Source of the DNA: an uncultured Acidimicrobiaceae bacterium
GTDB taxonomy: Bacteria > Actinomycetota > Acidimicrobiia > Acidimicrobiales > MedAcidi-G1
Assembly: GCA_913054115.1 (NCBI GenBank)
Contig: CAJXIS010000005.1
Coordinates: 1-17,232, forward strand
Length of the DNA: 17,232 nt
Direction of reading: 5' to 3'
How positions within the stretch are numbered: the first letter of the stretch is position 1; each line of letters opens with the position of its first letter. The notes beneath the pieces were generated by a model. It saw only the letters and a list, made by a program, of their open reading frames with translations. It searched no databases and was not told the origin of the DNA. Positions 7,953 through 15,874 of this stretch are shown here, one piece after another. Made by a program: the position numbers and the translations under genes.

Positions 7953-8489
7953 TCAGTCGGAGGCGACGAGCACCTCGACCACGGCGCCGAACGGCAGGTG
8001 CGTGGCTGTTCCGTCGGCTTCCCTGACCAGCAGCACATCGCGGCCGAGGCGTTCGAGGACGCCTTCGACGGGGATGAGCGTGCCGACCAGGGTGATCGTC
8101 ACGCGTGGCTGGTCGGCGACGAGGCGGTCGAGGACATCGCGCAGGTTCTGCCCGTCCGCAGGGACCATTCGGTCGCCGACCAGGTCGGGAACGCCGCGGT
8201 CGGGGCGGATGGCCGCAAGTGCACGTCGGGCCACCAGCGCCAGGCGACGGTCGTCGAGCCGCAGCCCGATCAGGTCGGAGCCGACGGTCTCGATGCGCCC
8301 GTGGCGGCGTCCACCGCCGACGAGCAGCAGCTCGACCGGGTCCCGGCGTTCGGCCAGGTCGGCGAGCAGACCCAGCAGGCTGGCGGACTCCTCGGCCCTG
8401 CGTCGCAGCCACGCCTGGTGCCCGAGGCGCCGGACGGCCTCGTCGACCCCGGCCTCGGCGGCCAGCCGGTCGAGCGGATCAGCAGACAT
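7953..8489 (-). CDS. Conserved-looking hypothetical protein, possible Sm-like beta-barrel
   Basis: A 178-residue protein from ATG at 8489 (MSADPLDRLAAE). The N-terminal 55 residues are predicted helical and charged. The middle, VELLLVGGGRRHGRIETVG followed by SDLIGLRLDDRRLALV, resembles a small SH3/Sm-like barrel of the type where a strand-turn-GRI-strand is followed by xDxIxLxxxxR; I recall similar short actinobacterial proteins without known function. A second half (VTITLVGTLIPVEGVLERLG) may repeat the barrel. The frame is open upstream to 8675 but that extension lacks similar coding character. It converges on the preceding gene with 29 bp between the stops. No enzymatic motif is visible. 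Confidence 0.7.
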   Translation of the reverse strand: MSADPLDRLAAEAGVDEAVRRLGHQAWLRRRAEESASLLGLLADLAERRDPVELLLVGGGRRHGRIETVGSDLIGLRLDDRRLALVARRALAAIRPDRGVPDLVGDRMVPADGQNLRDVLDRLVADQPRVTITLVGTLIPVEGVLERLGRDVLLVREADGTATHLPFGAVVEVLVASD

Positions 8490-8544
8490 GGCCGGAGGGT
8501 AGTGCCGTCCCGGCCCCGGGTCACGAGGGGCCATCCCCTCGCTC

Positions 8545-9281
8545 CTATCTCTGAGAGGTTGGCTGATCGTGTTTTTCAGCGATCGAGCGGAAGGTGAGGA
8601 TGAAGCCCACGAAGACGGCGGCCAATCCGAGCGATGCAGCTGCTCCGAAGTAATCGGCTGACCGGAGATCCTCAAAGGAGTCGCCGTTTGGCGCCATGTT
8701 CCCGATCAGGACTGATACCCAGAATCCGATGAAGGCGGCAAGCCAGATTGCCTCGACCGTCTGATTGTTGTTGGCGTCGGCTCCTGGGGCGAGGCGCCAA
8801 GTATCTCGAACGACCTGATAGGGGATCCAAAGGTTGCCGATGGGAATGAACCAACCACCGATCGCCCAGCCCAGCCCGGCCCGCGCTTCAGCGTCGCGCC
8901 GGACATCTGGAGGTTCTTGGTGGCCCGCCAGGCGAACACGATCATGATTATGAAGGCCAAGCCGTTTGTCGCGATACGAGCTCCTGTTGCGAGGATCACA
9001 TTGGCATCGGCGTCGTCGGCTTCACTCATGGAGACGGAATACGGGTTGTCCAGAAAGTCGCTGACGAGCCCTGCCCTCGACAGGTGTGCGATCGCTGCGA
9101 GAAGGCTGACGGCGCAGGCGATTCCCCACGTCCAGGTAAGTGCCCTGCCCAACCCGCCAAGGCGGAATCTTCGATTGTCGGCATTGGCACTGGCACCAGT
9201 ACGGAGATGTGCGCCACATCCGGGACAAAACGACGCCGTTGGTGAAGTCGCAGTACCGCAACCACTACAGAAGTTGTCCAT
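8545..9281 (-). pseudogene. Zinc-ribbon DUF4328-type membrane protein, frameshifted
   Basis: From ATG at 9281 (GGAG upstream) the protein begins with a zinc ribbon, CSGC (5-8) and CPGC (19-22), then a membrane segment (WGIACAVSLLAAIAHL) and a second one (NGLAFIIMIVFAWRA). At 8864-8877 the DNA has nearly three copies of the 5-bp unit GCCCA. Reading through as it stands gives an out-of-frame tail ending at 8706 (191 residues). Removing one 5-bp unit restores PGWAIGGWFIPIGNLWIPYQ, the DUF4328 signature, and the frame then runs through two more membrane segments to TAG at 8545-8547, for an intact 243-residue protein. It is either a recent pseudogene, a slippage-switchable gene or a sequencing/assembly error. 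Its DNA has more A/T than the neighbours, consistent with recent acquisition. Confidence 0.8.
8864..8877 (-). repeat. 5-bp tandem repeat (GCCCA x 2.8) causing the frameshift
   Basis: Two full GCCCA units (8864-8868, 8869-8873) and a partial GCCC (8874-8877) lie inside the DUF4328-type gene. One unit fewer restores the reading frame exactly. Confidence 0.85.
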
Positions 9282-9350
9282 GGGAGACTCCAGATCCACC
9301 TCGTCGGCGCTTGACCAGACTGTAACGAACAGCCGTGACGGCCACCAGGG

Positions 9351-10352
9351 GTGGAGAATGAACCCTCGACCACGGATACGCTGCTGGTGCTGATGGCAGA
9401 GACGACTGTGACCCTGGACGTGCCGGGCAATGACCTGATGTCGGGCCTGGTCGGTGAGCGCGACCAGTTGCTGCGCCGGGTCGAGAAGGCCTTCCCCGAC
9501 GCCGTCATCCATGTGCGCGGCAACCAGATCTCCGTCGACGGCCCCGGCGCCGGCCTGGTCGGCAAGGTGTTCAGCGAGCTCGTGCTCCTGCTCGAACGCG
9601 GGCTGGCCGTCGACGACCGCACCCTCGACCGGGCCATCGACATGGTGCGTGCCGACGAGAGCCCTTCCGAGGTGCTCGGCACCGAGATCATGCGCACGGC
9701 CCGCGGCAAGCCGGTGCGCCCGCGGTCGGCCGGCCAGAAGCGCTACGTCGAGGCGGTCCGCGACAGCGTCGTCACGTTCGCCATCGGCCCCGCCGGCACC
9801 GGCAAGAGCTGGCTGGCCGTGGCGATGGCCGTACGGGCACTGCAGAACAACCTGGTGGACCGCATCGTCCTGACCCGACCACTGGTCGAGGCGGGCGAGC
9901 GGGTGGGGTTCCTCCCGGGCGACCTCATGGCCAAGGTCGATCCCTACCTGCGGCCCCTCTACGACGCCCTCTTCGAGATGCTCGAGACCGAGACCGCCCA
10001 GAAGATGCTCGACCGGGGACAGATCGAGGTGGCGCCGCTGGCGTTCATGCGTGGCCGCACCCTCAACAACTCGTTCGTGATCCTCGACGAGGCCCAGAAC
10101 ACCTCGCCCGAGCAGATGAAGATGTTCCTCACCCGCATCGGCTTCGGAACCCGTGTCGTCGTGACCGGCGATGCCACCCAGATCGACGTGCCGGACGGGC
10201 GCAGCGGCCTCGACGGGATCGAGAAGGTGCTCGAAGGCATTCACGGGCTCTCGTTCGTGAGGCTCGGCGCACGCGACGTCGTGCGCCACCGGATCGTCCA
10301 GGACATCGTCGAGGCCTACGAGCGCAACACGCCCCGACGCAGGGGCACCTGA
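9351..10352 (+). CDS. phoH: PhoH-family ATPase
   Basis: A cytoplasmic P-loop ATPase of the PhoH/YbeZ family, usually paired with the endoribonuclease YbeY and linked to RNA or ribosome metabolism. Of 333 residues, 20-110 form the N-terminal KH-like region (RGNQISVDGP), followed by the ATPase: Walker A GPAGTGKS (146-153), the RPLVEAGERVGFLPGDL segment, YLRPLYDAL, APLAFMRGRTL and Walker B ILDEAQN (244-250), then VVVTGDATQID. GTG at 9351 gives the family's usual length; ATG at 9393 (MAETTVTLDV) is a credible alternative, and neither has a good Shine-Dalgarno. It heads the phoH-ybeY-corC-era run, 5 nt before ybeY. It is divergent from the DUF4328-type gene, with 69 bp between starts. Confidence 0.95.
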   Translation: MENEPSTTDTLLVLMAETTVTLDVPGNDLMSGLVGERDQLLRRVEKAFPDAVIHVRGNQISVDGPGAGLVGKVFSELVLLLERGLAVDDRTLDRAIDMVRADESPSEVLGTEIMRTARGKPVRPRSAGQKRYVEAVRDSVVTFAIGPAGTGKSWLAVAMAVRALQNNLVDRIVLTRPLVEAGERVGFLPGDLMAKVDPYLRPLYDALFEMLETETAQKMLDRGQIEVAPLAFMRGRTLNNSFVILDEAQNTSPEQMKMFLTRIGFGTRVVVTGDATQIDVPDGRSGLDGIEKVLEGIHGLSFVRLGARDVVRHRIVQDIVEAYERNTPRRRGT

Positions 10353-10357
10353 TCAGG

Positions 10358-10846
10358 ATGGGCGGCGAACCTCCGGAACCCGGCCCCACGATCGTGGTCG
10401 TCGACGAGCGGGCCGCCCCCGGTGCGGGCCCCGAGGTCGATGCTGATCGCTGGGGACGACTCGCCACCGACGTACTCGTCGACGAACGCCTCGACGAACC
10501 GCGCATCGAGCTCACCGTCCACTTCGTGGACGAACAACCGATCGCCGATCTCAAGCGCGACCACCTCGGCGGTGACGGCAGCCCCACCGACGTCCTGGCG
10601 TTCCCGGTCGACGATCCCGCCGAGGTGCCCGGTGACGTGCCGGTGCTGCTGGGCGACGTGGTGATCTGCCCGTCGGTGGCCGATCGGCAGGCCGAGGGCG
10701 GGCAACGGGCGTACGAGGACGAGGTGGCGCTGCTGCTTGTCCACGGGATCCTCCACCTCCTCGGGCACGACCACGCCGAGCCCGACGAGACTGCGGCGAT
10801 GCAGCGACGCGAACGCGAACTGCTCGACCGGCACCACCGCTCATGA
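10358..10846 (+). CDS. ybeY: Endoribonuclease YbeY (rRNA maturation factor)
   Basis: YbeY is a zinc-dependent endoribonuclease involved in 16S rRNA 3' end maturation and 70S quality control. The 162-residue product has the defining H-G-x-L-H-L-x-G-x-D-H motif as HGILHLLGHDH (His129, His133, His139) and the upstream TDVLAFP (77-83) and LLGDVVICPS segments. The length is normal for the family. It begins 5 nt after phoH, so co-translation is likely. Its stop TGA is part of an ATGA that starts the first mini-ORF of a 38-bp tandem repeat lying before the corC-like gene. The first 30 residues are low in complexity and variable, as in other actinobacterial members. Confidence 0.95.
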   Translation: MGGEPPEPGPTIVVVDERAAPGAGPEVDADRWGRLATDVLVDERLDEPRIELTVHFVDEQPIADLKRDHLGGDGSPTDVLAFPVDDPAEVPGDVPVLLGDVVICPSVADRQAEGGQRAYEDEVALLLVHGILHLLGHDHAEPDETAAMQRRERELLDRHHRS

Positions 10847-10884
10847 CCGGCAGCGAGATGTCTGCATCGAGGCGACGACCATGA
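10843..10884 (+). CDS. 13-codon mini-ORF, copy 1
   Basis: ATG overlaps the ybeY stop (ATGA) and the ORF MTGSEMSASRRRP ends in a TGA that overlaps the ATG of copy 2. It may only relay ribosomes from ybeY to the corC-like gene; whether a peptide is made is unknown. Confidence 0.35.
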   Translation: MTGSEMSASRRRP

Positions 10885-10922
10885 CCGGCAGCGAGATGTC
10901 TGCATCGAGGCGACGACCATGA
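10881..10922 (+). CDS. 13-codon mini-ORF, copy 2
   Basis: Identical in sequence to copy 1. Its TGA overlaps the ATG of the corC-like gene at 10919, and it has GAGG 8 nt before its start from the preceding unit. Confidence 0.35.
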   Translation: MTGSEMSASRRRP

Positions 10923-12205
10923 CCGGCAGCGAGATCCTCGTCCTCCTGGGGCTGCTCGTTCTGATCGGTGTGAGCGGCGTACTGGCGGCTGCCGAGACGA
11001 GCCTCACCCACATGCGGCGCTCCAGGGCATCGGTGCTGGCCGGCAGCGAGCGCGAGAACGGCAACGGCAACGGCGAACACGACAACCGGGCCGACCAGCT
11101 GCTCGAGGTGCTCAAGGAGCGTTCCCACTACCTCGGGCCGATCCTCCTGCTCCTGCTGGTCTGCCACCTGGGGGCCGCCGGCCTGACGGCCGTGGTCATC
11201 GACGATCGCTTCGGTGGAGGCTGGGTGGCGCCGGCGCTGCTGGTTCTGTTGCTGGTGTTGTTCGTCGTCGCCGAGGCCATCCCCAAGACCTGGGCATTGG
11301 CCAACACGGATGCCGTGGCTCTGCGCATGGCCCCTCTGGTGCATGGCCTGTCGAGGGTGGCGCCGCTGCGCTGGGTGACCGTCGCCCTGATCTCCCTCGC
11401 CGAGCGGATCTCCCCGCGACGGGCCCGGGGCGGTGGACCATCCGTGTTGGAGGAGGAGCTGCTGGCCGTGGCCGACCGGGCCCTCGAATCGCAGGCCATC
11501 GACGAGGAGGAACACGAGTTGGTCGAGTCGGTGATCGCCTTCGGCGACACGCTCGTCCGGGAGGTGATGGTGCCGAGGCCCGACATGGTCACCGTGCGGT
11601 CCGATGCCTCGATCACCGAGGCCATCGAGGTCGCCGTCCGCAGCGGCCGCAGCCGTGTGCCGATCGAGGGGTCCGGCATCGACGACCTGCTCGGCGTCGT
11701 GCACGCCAAGGACCTCATGCGGGCCCAGTTCGACGGCCGCGGCGACGATCCGGTGACCGACCTGGCGCGGCCGACCCACGATGTGCCGGAGACCAAGCAG
11801 GCCGACGACCTCCTGCGCCAGATGCAGGCCGAACGCTTCCACCTGGCGGTGGTTGTCGACGAGTACGGCGGCACGGCCGGATTGGTGAGCATGGAGGACC
11901 TGCTCGAAGAGGTCTTCGGGGAGATCGTCGACGAGTTCGACAGCGAGGAGCCCCTGGCCACGCCTTTGGCCGACGGTGCCATGTTGGTCCACGGCCGGAT
12001 GCCGGTCGACGAACTCGACGAGCTGCTCGGCGACGTCCTCCCGGCCGGCGACTGGGACACCGTCGGCGGCCTGCTCTTCGACGCACTCGGCCACGTCCCG
12101 TCGGTGGGGGAGGGCGTCGAGTTGGCCGGCCGGCGCTTCGACGTCGAGCAGGTGGTCGGACGACGTATCACCAGGGTGCGCATCGGCGCCCCGGTGGCCA
12201 GGTGA
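10919..12205 (+). CDS. CorC/HlyC (CNNM-type) CBS-domain membrane protein
   Basis: A 428-residue integral membrane protein of the CNNM/CorC family, implicated in Mg2+/Co2+ transport or efflux. An N-terminal CNNM domain (about 1-190) has the AAAETSLT motif (23-30) and three clear hydrophobic segments (about 5-22, 75-95, 101-118, the last ending EAIPKTWAL). Two CBS domains follow (about 205-330; REVMVPRPDMVTV, SRVPIEG, LLGVVHAKDL, HLAVVVDEYGGTAGLVSMEDL seen as VDEYGGTAG and MEDLLEE). A CorC_HlyC C-terminal domain ends the protein. A low-complexity ENGNGNGEHDN linker lies at about 46-57. ATG at 10919 sits in the third partial copy of the 38-bp repeat with GAGG 8 nt upstream. The stop overlaps a GTG in the era frame (GTGA). 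Confidence 0.93.
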   Translation: MTGSEILVLLGLLVLIGVSGVLAAAETSLTHMRRSRASVLAGSERENGNGNGEHDNRADQLLEVLKERSHYLGPILLLLLVCHLGAAGLTAVVIDDRFGGGWVAPALLVLLLVLFVVAEAIPKTWALANTDAVALRMAPLVHGLSRVAPLRWVTVALISLAERISPRRARGGGPSVLEEELLAVADRALESQAIDEEEHELVESVIAFGDTLVREVMVPRPDMVTVRSDASITEAIEVAVRSGRSRVPIEGSGIDDLLGVVHAKDLMRAQFDGRGDDPVTDLARPTHDVPETKQADDLLRQMQAERFHLAVVVDEYGGTAGLVSMEDLLEEVFGEIVDEFDSEEPLATPLADGAMLVHGRMPVDELDELLGDVLPAGDWDTVGGLLFDALGHVPSVGEGVELAGRRFDVEQVVGRRITRVRIGAPVAR

Positions 12206-12228
12206 CCGGGTCGGGGGAGGAACGCTCC

Positions 12229-13068
12229 ATGCGTTCGGGGTTCGTCACGATCGTGGGCCGTCCCAATGTCGGCAAGTCGACGCTGCTCAACAAGATGCTC
12301 GGCACCAAGGTCTCGATCGTCTCCGACAAGCCGCAGACGACCCGCACGGAGGTCCGGGGCGTGCTGACCCGGCCCGACGTGCAGGCCGTGTTCTGCGACA
12401 CGCCCGGCATCCACAAGCCCCGGACCACGCTCGGCGAGCGCCTCAACCACACCGCCAGGGCGGCGCTCGGGGACATGGACGTAGTTCTGTTCGTGGTGGA
12501 CGGCCGGGGCGGCATCGGCAACGGCGACCGCTTCGTCGCCGAAGGGCTCCCACCCGAGCGGACGGTGCTGGTGCTCAACAAGGTCGACGGCCAGTCCCAT
12601 GACCGGATCATCGGGCAGTTGGTGCTGGCGACCGATTTCGGCTTCGACGAGTACTTCCCGATCTCGGCACGGAAGGGGACCGGCGTCGACGACCTGGTCG
12701 AACACGTCCTGGCCCGCCTGCCCGAGGGGCCGCAGTACTACCCCGACGACATGGTCACCGACGTTCCCGAGGCCTTCTGGGTGGCCGAGCTCGTGCGCGA
12801 GCAGCTGCTGGCCGTGGTGCGCCAGGAGCTCCCGTACTCGATCGCCACCCGGGTCACCGAATGGGAGTGGCCGCACATCCGTTGCGAGATCCTGGTCGAG
12901 CGCGACTCCCAGAAGGGCATGGTCATCGGGAAGGGAGGGCTTGTGCTCAAGGAGGCCGGCATACGGGTGCGCGAGCAACTGCCCGAGGGCGCCTACCTGG
13001 AGCTGGTGGTGCGGGTCGACAAGGACTGGCAGCGCCGCCCCCAGGCCCTCGACCGCCTGGGCTACTGA
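12229..13068 (+). CDS. era: GTPase Era
   Basis: Era binds the 3' end of 16S rRNA and assists 30S assembly. The 279-residue product shows G1 GRPNVGKS (10-17), the switch segment DKPQTTRTEVRGV, G3 DTPG (57-60), G4 NKVD (117-120), G5 SARKG and a C-terminal KH domain with GMVIGKGG (230-237). ATG at 12229 has a strong GGAGG (12216-12220) 8 nt upstream and begins MRSGFVTIVGRPN as in other Era proteins. The in-frame GTG at 12202, overlapping the corC stop, adds nine residues and is the alternative. It follows phoH, ybeY and corC as in many actinobacteria, linking the run to ribosome maturation. Confidence 0.97.
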   Translation: MRSGFVTIVGRPNVGKSTLLNKMLGTKVSIVSDKPQTTRTEVRGVLTRPDVQAVFCDTPGIHKPRTTLGERLNHTARAALGDMDVVLFVVDGRGGIGNGDRFVAEGLPPERTVLVLNKVDGQSHDRIIGQLVLATDFGFDEYFPISARKGTGVDDLVEHVLARLPEGPQYYPDDMVTDVPEAFWVAELVREQLLAVVRQELPYSIATRVTEWEWPHIRCEILVERDSQKGMVIGKGGLVLKEAGIRVREQLPEGAYLELVVRVDKDWQRRPQALDRLGY

Positions 13069-13101
13069 GCGCCCGGAGCGTCTGGGCTACTGAGCGCCCG
13101 G
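13057..13101 (+). repeat. 20-bp direct repeat (period 25) spanning the era stop codon
   Basis: CTGGGCTACTGAGCGCCCGG occurs at 13057-13076, covering the last codons and stop of era, and again identically at 13082-13101 in the intergenic gap. It is followed by a short tandem of GTGCGCCCG units. The second copy is downstream of the stop and does not affect the protein. Confidence 0.9.
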
Positions 13102-13140
13102 TGCGCCCGGTGCGCCCGGAGCGACCGGCGCCAACTGGTG

Positions 13141-15072
13141 TTACCCCTCGGACAGGTTCCGCAGGAAGCGCTCGACCTCGTCGGGATCGACGGTGCGCGG
13201 CATCGGCGGCAGGGCCGCCAGGAGCTGCTGTCGGTAGGCGTGGCTCTTGGCGAGCCGGCGGTCGAGGACGGCGACCACGCCGATGTCCGTAGCCGTCCGG
13301 ATGAGGCGTCCCGCTGCCTGCGCCAGTTCGGTTGCCGCCATGGGGATGTCGATCTCGCCGAATGCACCGTCGCCGATCTGTTCGCGCCGGGCGGAGAGGA
13401 GCGGATCGTCGGGGCGCGGGAAGGGGATGCGGTCGATCGTGACCAGCGACAGCGTCGGGCCGGGTACGTCGATGCCCTGGAAGAGTCCTCGTGTGCCGAA
13501 CAGGCACGAGGCCTCGTCGGAGGCGAAGGCCCGGATGAGTGCCGGCTTGGGGAGGTCGTTCTGGTGGAGGACGGTGAACGGCAGGCGCTCGGCCAGGTGG
13601 GCGTGGGCGGCGTCGAGTGCCGACCAGCTGGTGAACAGCGCCAGGGTGCGACCACCGGCGGCGAGGATCAGCCGCTCGAGTTCGGCGTGGACGGCTTCGC
13701 GGTAGCCGGGGTCGCGTGGGTCGGGGAGGTGAGCGGCGCAGTACAGGAGGGTCTGGCGCTCGAAGTCGAAGGGGCTGCCGACGTCTTCGGTCCGGTGCTC
13801 GCCCTCCGGCAGGCCGAGGCGTCCGGCCAGGTTGGGCGGCAGGGTGGCGCTGGTGAGCACGACCGGGCGCTTGGGCCAGAGGAGCCGAGCCAGCACGTCG
13901 GCGATGACGACGGGTGACATGCACAGCACCGGCCGGTTGCGGGGTCCCTCCACCCAGGCGACATCGCCCTCGTCGGGGCTCCGGATCGTCCGGATCGAGC
14001 CGAGGAGGCTGCCCGTGGACAACAGCGCACGCTGCGCCCGTGCCTTGACATCCGCCTTCGCATCGTCGGGGATGGCTCGCAGTGCCGACTGGAGGGACTC
14101 GAGGCGGGTGTCGGCCAGTTCGAGCAGCGGCCCGACGATTGGGTCGTCGGCGGGGGTGAGCCGCTTGCCGAGGTGTGCGAGGAGGGCATCGTCGAAGCGG
14201 CCGGCGAGGTCCTCGAGGTCGTCGAGTGCCGATGAGCGGGTGAGGACGCCGGAGGCGAGGCGGCGCAGCGACCGGAAGCGGCCGCCGAACACCTCGGCGC
14301 CGATGGCGGCGGCGAGGATGTCCTCGGCGGCGTGGGCCTCGTCGAGGATCGCCAGGTCGTGCGGGGGGAGGATCGCCCCGTCGGTCGCCACGTCGATGCC
14401 GTAGAGGTGCAGGTTCGTGACGACCACCTGCGCTTCTGCCGCCCGGTCGCGGGCCTGTTCGGCGAAGCACCCGTCACCGGACGGGCAGCGGATGCGACCG
14501 GGGCACTCGTGGGAGCCGACGCTCACGGCGGACCAGGTGGCGCCGCTCGGCTCGAATGGCAGTTCGGCCCGGTCGCCGGTGTCGGTCTCGGTCGCCCAGT
14601 CGGCGATGGCCGCCAGGTGTTCGTCGTCGGCGTGTTCGGCGAGGCCGTCGAGCGTCTGCTGGACGTTCGCCTCGGCGACCTCGGCGAGTCGTTGGAGGCA
14701 GACGTAGTTCGAGCGCCCCTTCAGGACCGCGAACGAGACCGGCTCGTCCAGGTGTGCGTCGAGGTGCTTGGCGAGGAAGGGAAGGTCGTTGTCGGCCAAC
14801 TGGTCCTGGAGGGCCTTGGTGGCGGTGGCGATGATGGTGCGCCGACCGGCGAGGAGGGCCGGCACGAGGTAGGCGAGCGTCTTGCCGGTGCCCGTACCGG
14901 CCTGGACGGCGAGGTGTTTGGTTCCCCCGACGCCTGCGATGACCTCGGCCACCGCCCTGGCCATGGCCTCCTGGCCGGGACGCCGCTCGCCGCCGTTCGG
15001 CAGGTGGGCGGTGACCTCCTCGAGGGCGATCGCTGCGCGCTCGGAGAGGCTTGCCGCAGCGTCGTCGTCCAT
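13141..15072 (-). CDS. dinG: DinG/XPD-type ATP-dependent DNA helicase
   Basis: A superfamily 2 Fe-S helicase of 643 residues that would unwind DNA 5'-3' in repair or at R-loops and G-quadruplexes. Motifs: Q-motif region RPGQ (31-34), Walker A AGTGTGKT (58-65), the Fe-S cluster cysteines Cys125 (NYVC), Cys190, Cys196 and Cys202 (HECPGRIRCPSGDGC), the DEAH box (244-247), VVLTSATLPPNLAGRLG, and in the second RecA domain LALFTSWSALDAAH, LFGTRGLFQGIDVPG and the arginine-finger segment QAAGRLIRT. ATG at 15072 (MDDDAAAS) is the first sensible start; the open frame above it lies over the uppS gene and is not coding. It sits against the housekeeping run and is divergent from uppS with 79 bp between starts. 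Confidence 0.94.
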   Translation of the reverse strand: MDDDAAASLSERAAIALEEVTAHLPNGGERRPGQEAMARAVAEVIAGVGGTKHLAVQAGTGTGKTLAYLVPALLAGRRTIIATATKALQDQLADNDLPFLAKHLDAHLDEPVSFAVLKGRSNYVCLQRLAEVAEANVQQTLDGLAEHADDEHLAAIADWATETDTGDRAELPFEPSGATWSAVSVGSHECPGRIRCPSGDGCFAEQARDRAAEAQVVVTNLHLYGIDVATDGAILPPHDLAILDEAHAAEDILAAAIGAEVFGGRFRSLRRLASGVLTRSSALDDLEDLAGRFDDALLAHLGKRLTPADDPIVGPLLELADTRLESLQSALRAIPDDAKADVKARAQRALLSTGSLLGSIRTIRSPDEGDVAWVEGPRNRPVLCMSPVVIADVLARLLWPKRPVVLTSATLPPNLAGRLGLPEGEHRTEDVGSPFDFERQTLLYCAAHLPDPRDPGYREAVHAELERLILAAGGRTLALFTSWSALDAAHAHLAERLPFTVLHQNDLPKPALIRAFASDEASCLFGTRGLFQGIDVPGPTLSLVTIDRIPFPRPDDPLLSARREQIGDGAFGEIDIPMAATELAQAAGRLIRTATDIGVVAVLDRRLAKSHAYRQQLLAALPPMPRTVDPDEVERFLRNLSEG

Positions 15073-15138
15073 GTGCTGACGGTACCGGCGGCGAATGACA
15101 CGGGTGCGGCGTTCCACCGGGCGATCGGCGCCAGCCGG

Positions 15139-15144
15139 TAGTTT
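15139..15144 (+). promoter_or_regulatory. Candidate -10 box for a leaderless uppS transcript
   Basis: TAGTTT (TANNNT type) ends 7 nt before the GTG start of uppS, placing the expected transcription start at the GTG itself. There is no Shine-Dalgarno before the GTG. No clear -35 element is seen. Confidence 0.4.
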
Positions 15145-15151
15145 TCGAGCC

Positions 15152-15874
15152 GTGCTTCCCGCCGACCCCGATCCCTCCAGGATCCCCCGCCACATCGCCT
15201 GTGTCATGGACGGCAATGGGCGCTGGGCGAAGCAGCAGGGGCTGTCCCGCACCGAGGGGCACAAGGCCGGCGAGCACGCCCTGTTCGACGTGCTCGAGGG
15301 TGCCGACGAACTTGGCGTCGAGTGGTTCACCGTCTACGCCTTCTCGACCGAGAACTGGCGGCGTCCGAAGGACGAGGTGAAGTTCCTCATCAACTTCAAC
15401 GAACAGATCCTGCTCCAGCGGCGCGACGAGTTGAACGACCGCAACATCCGGATCCGGTTCTCGGGGCGCCGCGACTGGCGGGTCCCGAAGCGCCTGATCC
15501 GGCGCATGGACGAGACGCTCGAGCTCACGCAGGACAACACCGGCCTCACGTTCACGATCGCCTTCAACTACGGCGGCCGGGCCGAGCTGGTCGATGCCGT
15601 GCGCCGCATCGTCGAGTCGGGCCTGCCGGCCGACAAGATCACCGAGAAGGTGATCGCCCGCAACCTCTACAACCCCGAGATGCCCGACCCGGACCTCATG
15701 ATCCGCACGTCGGGCGAGTACCGCATCTCCAACTTCCTGCTGTGGGAGCTGGCGTACAGCGAGCTGGTGTTCAGCGACGTGCTCTGGCCCGACTTCCGCA
15801 GGGAGCACCTCTACGCCGCCATCAAGGAGTACCAGGACCGGGACCGGCGCTTCGGCGGCGTGGGCGGCGAGTAG
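15152..15874 (+). CDS. uppS: Isoprenyl (undecaprenyl) diphosphate synthase
   Basis: A cis-prenyltransferase that condenses isopentenyl diphosphate onto an allylic diphosphate to make the polyprenyl carrier for cell wall synthesis. The 240-residue product has the catalytic MDGNGRWA (19-26, Asp20), GHKAGEHAL, VYAFSTENWRRP, FNYGGRAEL, and the C-terminal DLMIRTSGEYRISNFLLW with the Arg and Ser residues that bind the diphosphate, then the DVLWPDFR segment. GTG at 15152 gives the usual distance to MDGNGRW; the ATG at 15095 would overlap the promoter region. Its stop lies inside a 14-bp tandem repeat. Chain length cannot be read from the sequence, so the product could be C50 or C55. Confidence 0.95.
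   Translation: MLPADPDPSRIPRHIACVMDGNGRWAKQQGLSRTEGHKAGEHALFDVLEGADELGVEWFTVYAFSTENWRRPKDEVKFLINFNEQILLQRRDELNDRNIRIRFSGRRDWRVPKRLIRRMDETLELTQDNTGLTFTIAFNYGGRAELVDAVRRIVESGLPADKITEKVIARNLYNPEMPDPDLMIRTSGEYRISNFLLWELAYSELVFSDVLWPDFRREHLYAAIKEYQDRDRRFGGVGGE

Larger units (their letters stand above)
10843..10935 (+). repeat. 38-bp tandem repeat (2.4 copies) at the ybeY-corC junction
   Basis: Units 10843-10880 and 10881-10918 are identical; a 17-bp partial third copy (10919-10935) forms the start of the corC-like gene. Each unit starts with ATGACCGGCAGCGAGAT and ends with GAGG plus 8 nt, so it supplies a Shine-Dalgarno-like sequence for the next ATG. Confidence 0.95.

Noticed and set aside
9282..10289. 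N-terminal extension of the DUF4328-type frame across phoH
   Set aside because: The zinc ribbon at ATG 9281, with GGAG upstream, is the natural start; the extension is antisense to phoH.
11128..12978. A 616-codon minus-strand frame opposite the corC-like gene and era
   Set aside because: Antisense shadow of two well-supported genes, without motifs.
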